This document shows positions 18,977 to 26,017 of a stretch of 33,838 nt of DNA, in pieces; within the stretch, counting starts at the first letter, position 1, and each line of letters opens with the position of its first letter. The notes beneath the pieces are model-generated. The model saw nothing but the letters and a program-made list of their open reading frames with translations, had not been told where the DNA came from and did not search any database. Made by a program: the position numbers and the translations under genes. The stretch comes from Synechococcaceae cyanobacterium (GTDB taxonomy: Bacteria > Cyanobacteriota > Cyanobacteriia > PCC-6307 > Cyanobiaceae). The stretch spans positions 1 through 33,838 of the forward strand of contig CANGZM010000007.1 in the NCBI GenBank assembly GCA_947458155.1, in the 5' to 3' direction.

Positions 18977-20089
18977 CTAGGGGCCCAGGCCCTGCAACCG
19001 ACGCTGCCACACCTTGCGGGCAAACAACTGCTGATAACGACGACGGGCCTGCCGGCCCAGGGCGGCCCGCCACGGCGACTCAGTGGCCAGCCGCAGCAGC
19101 AGCTGGCCCAGATCGGCAGGGGCCCCCGACCAGGCCAACCCTGGCAGGTGTGAGACCCAGGCCATCCCCGAGCGGGGCAGGTGGAAGGCCACGGCGGGGA
19201 TCCCGGCGGCCATGGCCTCCAGCTGCACGATGCCGAAGGCTTCGTTGCTGCGGTCCGAAGGCAACACCAGTACCTGGGCGGCGGCGAGGCGGCCCAGCTT
19301 GCCCGCCTCATCCAGCCGCCCCCAGAACTGCACGGGCAACCCCTGGGCCAGTTGCTCGAACTGGTGCCGGCGGGGGCCATCCCCCACCACATCGAGCCGC
19401 CATGGGGCCTGCAGGGGGATCAGGGCGCCCAACAACAAGTCGACCCGCTTGTAGCTATCGAGGCGGCCGATGAATAGCACCCGCAAGGGATCGGCCAGGG
19501 TTGCTGGAGTGTCAGGCCGTGGCGGCAGGGCCAGCGCAGCCTTCTCCAAGCCGGCATCAAGACAACAAGGCAAGGTCCGCAGCCGGGCCCGCCTGCAACC
19601 GCGGCGCATCAGCTCCGCCACCAGGACCGGCGAGGTGGTGATCACAAGGGGTATCTGTTTCACCACCAGTAGGGCCAACTGCTGGTATAGACCCACCAGC
19701 AAGCCCGAGGGCGTGATCTCAGTCTGGAGAAAGGCATGCCAGTGCACGCTGAGCCGACGGCGGGGCTGCATCACTCGGGCCAGCAGCAACAGCAACAGCA
19801 CCCCCGGACAGGGCAGATGGGCATGAAGGGGCTCGTGGGAGCGGAGCAGTCGCCAGAGGGGAACGCTCGGCAACGGCAACAGCAACCGACCCAGCGCCAG
19901 GCGGGGCAACGGCACACGCTGATAGGGAGCCGGCAGCGGATCGAGCTCGGACAGGGCAACCGGCTGGGCCGCCAGGCTGAACACCGCGGCGGGTTGACCC
20001 TGCTGCTGCCAGTGGCAGGCCAGCTCATGGGCCACCCGTTCGACGCCGCCGTAGCCCGGGGGCCACTCACGCAGAAGCTGGAGGGTCAA
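18977..20089 (-). CDS. Family 4 (GT-B) glycosyltransferase
   Basis: A GT-B enzyme of about 370 residues. N-terminal WPPGYGGVERVAHELA is the classic first glycine-rich loop. The C-terminal half has VLFIGRLDSYKRVDLLLGAL, LDVVGDGPRRHQFEQL, WGRLDEAGKLGRLAAAQVLV, and SDRSNEAFGIVQLEAMAAGI with the E-x7-E glutamates. I place the start at TTG 20089, which overlaps the upstream stop as TTGA and gives the N-terminus TLQLLREW. A longer frame to 20326 runs antisense-free but inside the upstream gene and has no GT-like sequence. It belongs to the wzt-wzm operon; CDS spacing to wzt is 43 bp. Confidence 0.88.
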   Translation of the reverse strand: MTLQLLREWPPGYGGVERVAHELACHWQQQGQPAAVFSLAAQPVALSELDPLPAPYQRVPLPRLALGRLLLPLPSVPLWRLLRSHEPLHAHLPCPGVLLLLLLARVMQPRRRLSVHWHAFLQTEITPSGLLVGLYQQLALLVVKQIPLVITTSPVLVAELMRRGCRRARLRTLPCCLDAGLEKAALALPPRPDTPATLADPLRVLFIGRLDSYKRVDLLLGALIPLQAPWRLDVVGDGPRRHQFEQLAQGLPVQFWGRLDEAGKLGRLAAAQVLVLPSDRSNEAFGIVQLEAMAAGIPAVAFHLPRSGMAWVSHLPGLAWSGAPADLGQLLLRLATESPWRAALGRQARRRYQQLFARKVWQRRLQGLGP

Positions 20090-22548
20090 AGGGCGTAGGG
20101 AAGCGCGAGCCAGGGATGGCGCTGCTGCAGGCAACGGCTGAGGGGCCGCCAGTTGCTGGCCGTGGACGTGGCCGTCATCGAATCGCTGTGGGTGTGATAC
20201 CTGGCAAGCACCCGAGGGCAGAGCACACCATGAAAGTTGGCATCGATCAACTTGCACCAGAAATCGAAGTCCTCCCAGCCGCCATCGATGTGGCTGTAAC
20301 CGCCCACGGCCTGCCAGGCGCGGCATCGCACCAGCGCCATGGCATCAATCACATTGCCATGCCGAAAGGCCTGACGCTGCCAGCTGAGCCGACTGATCAT
20401 GCTCCGTCCGTCATGGCCATGACTGCCATTGCCGATCACCTCAACAAACGGATGCACCACAGCGACGGCGGATCCGGCCAGCTGAGCCTGCCCCAGGCAA
20501 GCGGAAACCGCCTCAGGGAAGAGCAGATTATCGGCATCGAGAACAAACGCCCACTCCGCCGTGCAATGGCTGAATGCTGTGTTGCGCGCAGCAGCGAGGC
20601 CGGCATTCGTCTGATGTCGCAGCAACTGAACCCGGCAGAAACGGGAGGCCTGCCGCTCCAGCCAGAGCCGCACCACTTCAGCGCTGGAGTCGCTTGAGGC
20701 ATCATCAACAACAATCAGCTCCAGGGGCTGCAGCGTCTGGGCTGCCACGCTGTCGAGCGCCAATTCAATCCTGTCGGCGTAGTTGTAGAGGCTGATCACC
20801 ACGGCAGCAGACGGTGTTTCAGTCGCCCCGAAATCCAGAAGCAGATCAACCCCAGGCGAGGCAGGGTCTGTGGCAGCGGCCACTGGTCGGCCCTGCAGTT
20901 CGGCCAGCAGCTCCGCCGGCGTTAAGGGTGGACGGAAATGGCGCAGGGGTTCGCCTCGCAGGCAGCTGATGGCAGCATCGAGGCCGAAGCCCTGATCACC
21001 AAGTGTCACCGCAAATTGAGCCGCACATGCACTAGACATGAGCCAGGAAGCCAATAAACGTGCCCCATCAATTGTTTCTGCTGCATGCAGGGGCAATTGG
21101 GGATGGTAATGAAAGACGGGATTACCCAACTGAGCTTCCCAGGCCGCCAGGGCGTGCTCCCAGTCTTCACCACCAGACCCCAGGCAGAGGCAATGGCAGG
21201 GCAAAGGCTGAGGCAATCCAAAGCATGCGACCCACTGATCAGCCACTCCTGCACTCAGGTCAAGCCAACCATTTGGCGCCGTCGCAGGGTCAAGCCAATA
21301 GGCCGGTAATCCCAAAGCCCGCAGCAGGCCCACCCTTGGAGCATCAGGATCCCAGATCGCCTGCTGACTACGCAGATGGGCGAGCCAGTGCTCGACCCGA
21401 TCGGGAGGTGGCAGCTCCACGTTGATCGCGATGCGCTCCAGACCACGATTCTGAGCACCTGCAGCGTGACATTTGAGCGGGAGATTGTGGGGATCGCCAA
21501 GCTGATCCGCCAGGCTGGAAAAACCCAGGTCTGGAATTGGCAGCCGTTGCAGCCAGAGATGGGCTTGCCAGCTGGTGAGGGGCACACCACAGAGGCTGAT
21601 CAGCGCCTGGGGCGCCAAGGCGGCCAGGCCGGGATGGCGCGGGGCGGGAAAATGGCAGCGGCGCTCCAGCCAGCCAGGCCAGCCTGCAGGATCGGCGACG
21701 CGAACCTCGGGCGAAGCTGGCACCGCTGCAGAGCGGCCCAGCTCAGGAGGTGGAGTAGCTGCGGGCCAACGGCGCTGGCCTGGTGTGAGCAAGTCGCTAT
21801 GCAGTTGGCGCAAGCTGTGGTGCAGCGGCAGTTGCGCAGCGGTGGCCAGACTGCGGCGGTGCTTGGGCTGGATGAGGGCCAGGGTCTGACGACATTGCTC
21901 AGCGCTGGGCCGCAGCTCCGGCAAGACCTCCAACAGACGTTGGAGCTGGGTCTCAGGCTGGCTAAACCAGGCCTCGAAATCCACCACGGCCAGAGGCAGT
22001 GTGGCGGGAGCAGCGTGCAATGGCTCCAGGTTGTGACGCCACCAGAGCTGCTGGGCGCGATCCAGGTCCATCCCGGTGATCGGGCCGTCGCGGCTTATCA
22101 GCGAACGGGCCACCTCGGCAGGATCACGCACCGCCAGGAGCAAGCGCAGGGGAATCCCCAACTCGGCGGCAACATCCAGCCATAGGGGCAGGAGTCGGCT
22201 GGTGCGGGGATCCTTGATGGCCCAGGGGCCGATCTGGCGGGCGACCTCCGGTCGTAGGAGATCGGCCAGCTGCGCCCGGACCGCCCGGGTGGCGGGATGC
22301 TGCAGCCAGCCCTCGGGCAGGGCCAGGCAGCCCTGGGCGGAGGGCCACCAGCGATCCAGATCAATCAGCAGCCGCTCCTGCAGCGCCGCCAGCTCCTGCC
22401 ACTCGAAATATCCCTCGGGGTTGTGATGATCGGCAGCGATCAGTTCACCGGGCAACTCCACCCCAAGGCCCTGCAGCAGTGAGCCCAGCAGCGATGTGCC
22501 GCTGCGGTGCATGCCCACCACCAGGATCAGGGGAGCAGCGTGGGCCAA
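20086..22548 (-). CDS. Sulfotransferase-glycosyltransferase (GT2) fusion protein
   Basis: An 820-residue multidomain protein. Residues about 6-250 are a PAPS-dependent sulfotransferase domain: 5'-phosphosulfate loop VVGMHRSGTSLLGSLL (Arg15, Ser16, Thr18), IKDPRTSRLLPLW, and 3'-phosphate motif LLLAVRDPAEVARSLISRDG (Arg141, Ser149). Residues about 580-820 are a GT-A domain of family 2: VVISLYNYADRIELALDSV, VVDDASSD, DAD at 671-673 for the metal-nucleotide, and GGWEDFDFWCKL (Glu-Asp 759-760). The 300 residues between (about 280-560) are not recognised. The fusion suggests that one enzyme adds a sugar and sulfates the glycan. The start is probably TTG at 22548; no clear ribosome-binding site is present. 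It is the first gene of the minus-strand operon. Confidence 0.88.
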   Translation of the reverse strand: MAHAAPLILVVGMHRSGTSLLGSLLQGLGVELPGELIAADHHNPEGYFEWQELAALQERLLIDLDRWWPSAQGCLALPEGWLQHPATRAVRAQLADLLRPEVARQIGPWAIKDPRTSRLLPLWLDVAAELGIPLRLLLAVRDPAEVARSLISRDGPITGMDLDRAQQLWWRHNLEPLHAAPATLPLAVVDFEAWFSQPETQLQRLLEVLPELRPSAEQCRQTLALIQPKHRRSLATAAQLPLHHSLRQLHSDLLTPGQRRWPAATPPPELGRSAAVPASPEVRVADPAGWPGWLERRCHFPAPRHPGLAALAPQALISLCGVPLTSWQAHLWLQRLPIPDLGFSSLADQLGDPHNLPLKCHAAGAQNRGLERIAINVELPPPDRVEHWLAHLRSQQAIWDPDAPRVGLLRALGLPAYWLDPATAPNGWLDLSAGVADQWVACFGLPQPLPCHCLCLGSGGEDWEHALAAWEAQLGNPVFHYHPQLPLHAAETIDGARLLASWLMSSACAAQFAVTLGDQGFGLDAAISCLRGEPLRHFRPPLTPAELLAELQGRPVAAATDPASPGVDLLLDFGATETPSAAVVISLYNYADRIELALDSVAAQTLQPLELIVVDDASSDSSAEVVRLWLERQASRFCRVQLLRHQTNAGLAAARNTAFSHCTAEWAFVLDADNLLFPEAVSACLGQAQLAGSAVAVVHPFVEVIGNGSHGHDGRSMISRLSWQRQAFRHGNVIDAMALVRCRAWQAVGGYSHIDGGWEDFDFWCKLIDANFHGVLCPRVLARYHTHSDSMTATSTASNWRPLSRCLQQRHPWLALPYAL

Positions 22549-22636
22549 GAGTGAAAGAGCGTTTAAACAACAATCCTAGGGGACCGTCCCTCCAATAAGT
22601 TCTAGTAGCAGGCGTGCTTACTCTTGGAGTCGCTAC

Positions 22637-22840
22637 AAGCCTGTTGGTCGTCCCATCGTTCCTCTTGTCCTCAATGATGAGCTGACATACCAGCTCCAGA
22701 GAATCGCAAAAACCAGGTCAATTCCTCACTCTCTGGTGCTTCGAGAACAAATCATTCTAGCTTGCGGGGCCAGGGCAACGAACTCATCGGGCCACCGAGC
22801 TTTCTCCATGGCAGACTCATATTGCTCCTCGGTGCAGTAG
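22637..22840 (+). pseudogene. Remnant of an IS630-family transposase N-terminus
   Basis: Read in one frame from 22637, the sequence gives KPVGRPIVPLVLNDELTYQ, then LQRIAKTRSIPHSLVLREQI, then ILACGARATNSSGH. This follows the conserved N-terminus of IS630-type transposases of cyanobacteria (a GRPIxPLxLxxxE start, then a R-S-x-P-H-x-x-V-x-R-x-x-I-x-L-A-C helix of the helix-turn-helix domain). There is no start codon: AAG at 22637 stands where ATG would be expected. Similarity fades after about 22790, a stop follows at 22838, and no DDE catalytic domain is present. The match is from memory of the family, not from a search. Confidence 0.6.
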
Positions 22841-22931
22841 TGCCACTGAAACTCTGAAAGTGAGAGGACTTTCTGGAACTGGATAGCACTACGCGCCAAG
22901 ACCTGAATGGTATTTGCGTACCAATCCACGC

Positions 22932-22966
22932 GACCAGTTCGCCCTGCGCAGCAGAGCGAACTGGTC
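22932..22966. repeat. Perfect 11-bp inverted repeat with palindromic loop
   Basis: GACCAGTTCGC (22932-22942) and GCGAACTGGTC (22956-22966) are exact reverse complements separated by 13 nt that include the palindrome CTGCGCAG. There is no T tract on either side, so it is not a typical intrinsic terminator. It could be an operator, the end of a lost element, or a dispersed palindrome. Confidence 0.8.
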
Positions 22967-23007
22967 AATCAAGAAGGTGATTAGGGACTAGGATTTTTGA
23001 AGACTGC

Positions 23008-24009
23008 ATGAGCCTGGGCCTGATCATGAAAAACATTATGAAACAGGCGCTGGGATTCAACACCCTGAAAAACCGTCTGAAGACGTACATTCGTGCCGTT
23101 GTCGACGAGGCAGTTGAGGCAAGTTCCCAGGCTGAAAAAATCAACCAACAACGCCAGTCGAGATATCAGCTCACTTCGCGTCTCGCCAGCTGCCTTCAGC
23201 CTGGACAGGCATCGCCTCATGCTTTATTTGGCTCGAGCCTATGCCGCGCCGAAGACCTGATCAACCCTGTCTATCAAGCAATCTGCAGAGATGATCTGCG
23301 CTGTGAACCGGTTTTCCATCGCAAACAGTGGGAGTTCGTTTACATCGTTCATCAGCTCAGAATGAATGGCTTCCTCCGGCAGGGGTTCAGTGGCCTTGGC
23401 TTTGGAGTGGGCACAGAGCCTCTGTCGAGCCTGTTTGCATCGCTAGGCTGCACCATTCTGGCCACAGACGCGCCTGACAATGTCAGCGACGAAGGCTGGA
23501 AGCGCACGGCTCAACATGCCAGTGCCCTGAAGCAACTATGGCACAGTAAGCTCATTCCCTGGGAAAACTTTGCAGCAACTTGCACGTTTCAAGCCCTCGA
23601 CATGCGGGACCATGATCAGATTCCAATGAGCCATGACTTTCACTGGAGCTCCTGCGTGATTGAACATATCGGAGGAATCCGCGCAGCGCGTGACTTTCTG
23701 CTGGCCAGCACAACGAGACTTAATCCTGGTGGAATCGCAGTGCATACCACAGAGTTCAATCTCTCATCAGATCTGGAGACTGTAGATGAGCCGGGCACCT
23801 GCGTTTTTCGAGCCAGGGATTTGCAGCAACTGAAGTCTGAGCTGAAACAGCAAGGATTGCAGATGGACCCGTTGATCCTCGACCCCGGCATGCATGCCTA
23901 CAATTATCACGTCGATGCACCTCCCTACGACAGCAAGGTACACCTGCGCTTGCTCTTGGAAAGGTTTGCCGCCACTAGCATCGGGATCGTGATCCGCAAG
24001 CCGGGTTGA
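23008..24009 (+). CDS. SAM-dependent methyltransferase-like protein
   Basis: A 333-residue protein with an N-terminal basic/helical region (about 1-60) and a Rossmann-like core. FSGLGFGVGTEPLSSLFASLG looks like methyltransferase motif I (the glycine-rich SAM loop) and CTILATDAPD like motif II, with an Asp for the ribose. FHWSSCVIEHIGGI resembles the 'S...V.EH' motif IV region of class I methyltransferases, and LNPGGIAVHTTEF resembles motif VI. Such genes often methylate sugars or terminate chains in O-antigen loci; substrate not determinable. The start is ATG at 23008; ATGs at 23026 and 23038 are alternatives, and none has a good ribosome-binding site. It stands alone on the plus strand. Confidence 0.72.
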   Translation: MSLGLIMKNIMKQALGFNTLKNRLKTYIRAVVDEAVEASSQAEKINQQRQSRYQLTSRLASCLQPGQASPHALFGSSLCRAEDLINPVYQAICRDDLRCEPVFHRKQWEFVYIVHQLRMNGFLRQGFSGLGFGVGTEPLSSLFASLGCTILATDAPDNVSDEGWKRTAQHASALKQLWHSKLIPWENFAATCTFQALDMRDHDQIPMSHDFHWSSCVIEHIGGIRAARDFLLASTTRLNPGGIAVHTTEFNLSSDLETVDEPGTCVFRARDLQQLKSELKQQGLQMDPLILDPGMHAYNYHVDAPPYDSKVHLRLLLERFAATSIGIVIRKPG

Positions 24010-24370
24010 TGCTCCTGATTCAAGCCACCTCAGCAGCTCACGACGAACATCGGCCCTGCCAAACCCTTGACAGCAACCTGATTTCCGCTTGCAGATCAGG
24101 CAGTGATTGCTTGAGATGGGCGCCCCTCCTGCTGGCATTTTCGACTTTGATTAATTGGCATAGCAGGCTAAAGCCAGAGAGTTCATCCTGGATCAGCAGC
24201 GGGATATTTGAACTCATAAGGAGGAGATGAACAGCTCCGCATCCAGCTCACCGCCCTTGCCATCGAACTGACCAGCTTGCGGGAGGTGCCGCCAGTGTTG
24301 GACAGTTGCAACCACTAGGACGCCTCAGCTATCATCATGACCCGAAGACAACTGCCGTCAAGAGGAGCTT
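24010..24370. other. 361-bp gap with a possible coding remnant
   Basis: Positions 24226-24318 form a short plus-strand open stretch ending in TAG that reads DEQLRIQLTALAIELTSL then REVPPVLDSCNH. It has protein-like character but no start and a TAA just before it (24217-24219), so it looks like a decayed gene tail. An AAGGAGGAG directly precedes ATG at 24227, which would encode only 14 residues (MNSSASSSPPLPSN). Other frames are unconvincing. The end of the gap carries a candidate promoter for the sulfotransferase. Confidence 0.4.
24306..24335 (+). promoter_or_regulatory. Candidate sigma-70 promoter of the sulfotransferase gene
   Basis: TTGCAA (24306-24311) and TATCAT (24330-24335) are spaced by 18 bp; the -10 matches TATAAT at five of six bases. 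Transcription would begin near 24343, about 28 nt before the ATG, leaving room for the GAGGAG ribosome-binding site at 24362-24367. Confidence 0.4.
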
Positions 24371-25123
24371 ATGGGTGGGCGGTTACCTGATTTTCTCGGT
24401 GTCGGGGTACAGAAGGGAGGCACCACCACACTGCAGAAGCTACTAGAACAGCATCCTGGGGCATTTCTACCGGCGGCCAAAGAATTGCACTATTTTAGTC
24501 TTCACTACGCCCGTGGTGAAAGCTGGTACCGCCAGCAGTTCGCAGCCGCATCCCCGGGGCAAAGCAACGGTGAGATCACTCCCTACTATCTTTTTCATCC
24601 CGAAGCTTCTGCACGCATCCAATCTTTGCTACCCCAGGTCCGCCTGGTGGTGCTGCTGCGAGATCCAGTGCAAAGAACTCTGTCGCAGTATTTTCACTCC
24701 CGGCGACTGAAGCTGGAACCGCTGGAGCTGGAGCAGGCCCTAGCGGCCGAGCCGCAACGGTTGGCAGGCGCTGCGGCGATACTGGCCGAAGCGGATGGGC
24801 TCCACCGCAGCCATCAGGAGCACAGCTATGTGGCCCGTAGCCGCTATGAGGAGCAACTGCGACGACTCGAAACCCTCTTTCCCGCTGAGCAGCTGCTGGT
24901 AATGCGCAGCGAGGATCTCTTCGAGCATCCCGAAGCTATCTGGCGGCAGCTGCTGGCCTTTCTGAACCTCGAACCGATCTCTCTGCCGCCGCTGGACAAT
25001 CCCGCCAATGCGGGCCAGGGAGAAGCGGCCTTTGTGCCGCCATCGGTACGCCAGCGGCTGCGACAACAACTGGAGCCCACCTATAAATGGGCGGCACAGC
25101 GCTACGGCATTCACTGGACTTAA
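24371..25123 (+). CDS. PAPS-dependent sulfotransferase (heparan-sulfotransferase-like)
   Basis: A 250-residue carbohydrate-type sulfotransferase. The 5'-phosphosulfate loop is FLGVGVQKGGTTTLQKLL (Lys15, Gly16-Gly17, Thr18). GEITPYYLFHP (Glu68) aligns with the catalytic Glu region of heparan N-/3-O-sulfotransferases. The 3'-phosphate motif is VVLLRDPVQRTLSQYFH (Arg97, Ser105), the canonical RDPxxRxxSxY. HSYVARSRYEEQLRRLETLF and LLVMRSEDLFEHPEAIWRQL are typical of the later part of the domain. The start ATG at 24371 has GAGGAG four bases before it. No signal peptide, so it should act in the cytosol, on lipid-linked or nucleotide-linked glycan before export. It converges on the next sulfotransferase gene. 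Confidence 0.93.
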   Translation: MGGRLPDFLGVGVQKGGTTTLQKLLEQHPGAFLPAAKELHYFSLHYARGESWYRQQFAAASPGQSNGEITPYYLFHPEASARIQSLLPQVRLVVLLRDPVQRTLSQYFHSRRLKLEPLELEQALAAEPQRLAGAAAILAEADGLHRSHQEHSYVARSRYEEQLRRLETLFPAEQLLVMRSEDLFEHPEAIWRQLLAFLNLEPISLPPLDNPANAGQGEAAFVPPSVRQRLRQQLEPTYKWAAQRYGIHWT

Positions 25124-25272
25124 GTACTCGCTAACATACCAGCAGCCTCCCAGGGGAGTCGCAATTGTTATGGTGGCCGGCTGGAAACTTTCGTCGTTCT
25201 GATATCACTGCCGCTTCCGCAGGTGCCCAACCGGATGCGGCGGCTGCCTACCCACGCCCTGATGAGGAGGTT

Positions 25273-25986
25273 CTACAGAATGGCCTGATAACTTCTAGAC
25301 TCCATCAACTGGCGGCAAACCTCGATCAGCCGAATATCCTCCGCGTACCAATGGCGGAGGGCCTCCACCCCTGGTGGGGCGATCTGCCTCGAAAGACCAG
25401 GAGGATTGCGGTGGGCTTCCAACTCTCCTGTGGGGAGCACTACCGAAGAGGGGAGGTGCAGCAGGCGCCGCAGGATCTCAAAGTCGCGATCAAGGGATTC
25501 CTGGAAGGCAACGAACAGGATCTGGGAGCGGCGGGAGAGCAGGAAGTCCTCACCAATGAGCCATCGGTTCAGACGCCGGAAGTGACGGATGCCCTCCAGC
25601 GCCTCCCGTGCCAAGGTGTGATGAACAGCGCCAGTGTCGGCTAGAGCAAGCGCCAAGGCCTCGGGTGTGGGAAAAACTGAGAACACCTTCTGCTCAAGCT
25701 CACTCCATGGGAAGAAATAGCGGGGCCGGCCGCAGCGCATTCGGCTGTAGAAGGCGCTCACAAAGCGAGAAATTGGCTCGCGCAAACTGAAGATGACCGG
25801 CTCGGCGGGATCAAGCTCATCAAGAGAAATATCGTGCCCATGCAAAATCAGTTTTAGACCCGGTGGACTAATTGCCTCGGCGAGAGCGTGCTTGATCGCG
25901 GTGCCGCCGGTCTTGCCGATGTGCAGAAAGTGAACGCACTGAAGATCGCCAGCACCGTCAGCCCAGTCGTTCGGTGCCAGTTCCAT
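25273..25986 (-). CDS. Sulfotransferase family 2-type protein
   Basis: A 237-residue protein of the carbohydrate sulfotransferase group that includes chondroitin/dermatan and HNK-1 enzymes. The 5'-phosphosulfate loop is HFLHIGKTGGTAIKHALAEA (Lys25, Thr26, Gly27-Gly28, Thr29). The 3'-phosphate motif is FSLREPISRFVSAFYSRMR (Arg69, Ser77). Spacing between the two motifs is short, as in this subfamily. It follows the sulfatase-superfamily gene by 31 bp on the same strand, so the two are probably one transcript: an adding and a potentially removing enzyme side by side. The acceptor is unknown. Confidence 0.9.
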   Translation of the reverse strand: MELAPNDWADGAGDLQCVHFLHIGKTGGTAIKHALAEAISPPGLKLILHGHDISLDELDPAEPVIFSLREPISRFVSAFYSRMRCGRPRYFFPWSELEQKVFSVFPTPEALALALADTGAVHHTLAREALEGIRHFRRLNRWLIGEDFLLSRRSQILFVAFQESLDRDFEILRRLLHLPSSVVLPTGELEAHRNPPGLSRQIAPPGVEALRHWYAEDIRLIEVCRQLMESRSYQAIL

Positions 25987-26017
25987 GGACCGGGTCCGAG
26001 AAAGTTGATCTTATGGC

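Larger units (their letters stand above)
22549..23007. other. 459-bp gap between the exporter operon and the methyltransferase gene
   Basis: This divergent gap must hold the promoter of the minus-strand operon. It also holds an IS630-like transposase fragment (22637-22840) and a perfect inverted repeat (22932-22966), described separately. A minus-strand open frame at 22726-22968 lies antisense to the fragment and has no recognisable character. The gap is a likely insertion or recombination scar within the island. Confidence 0.6.

Noticed and set aside
21376-22185. Plus-strand open frame opposite the sulfotransferase-GT2 fusion
   Set aside because: Antisense; Gln/Gly/Arg-rich shadow of a GC-rich gene.
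22726-22968. 80-residue minus-strand frame in the 22.5-23.0 kb gap
   Set aside because: It lies antisense to the IS630-like fragment, has no ribosome-binding site and crosses the inverted repeat; a few residues look protein-like, but not enough to call a gene.
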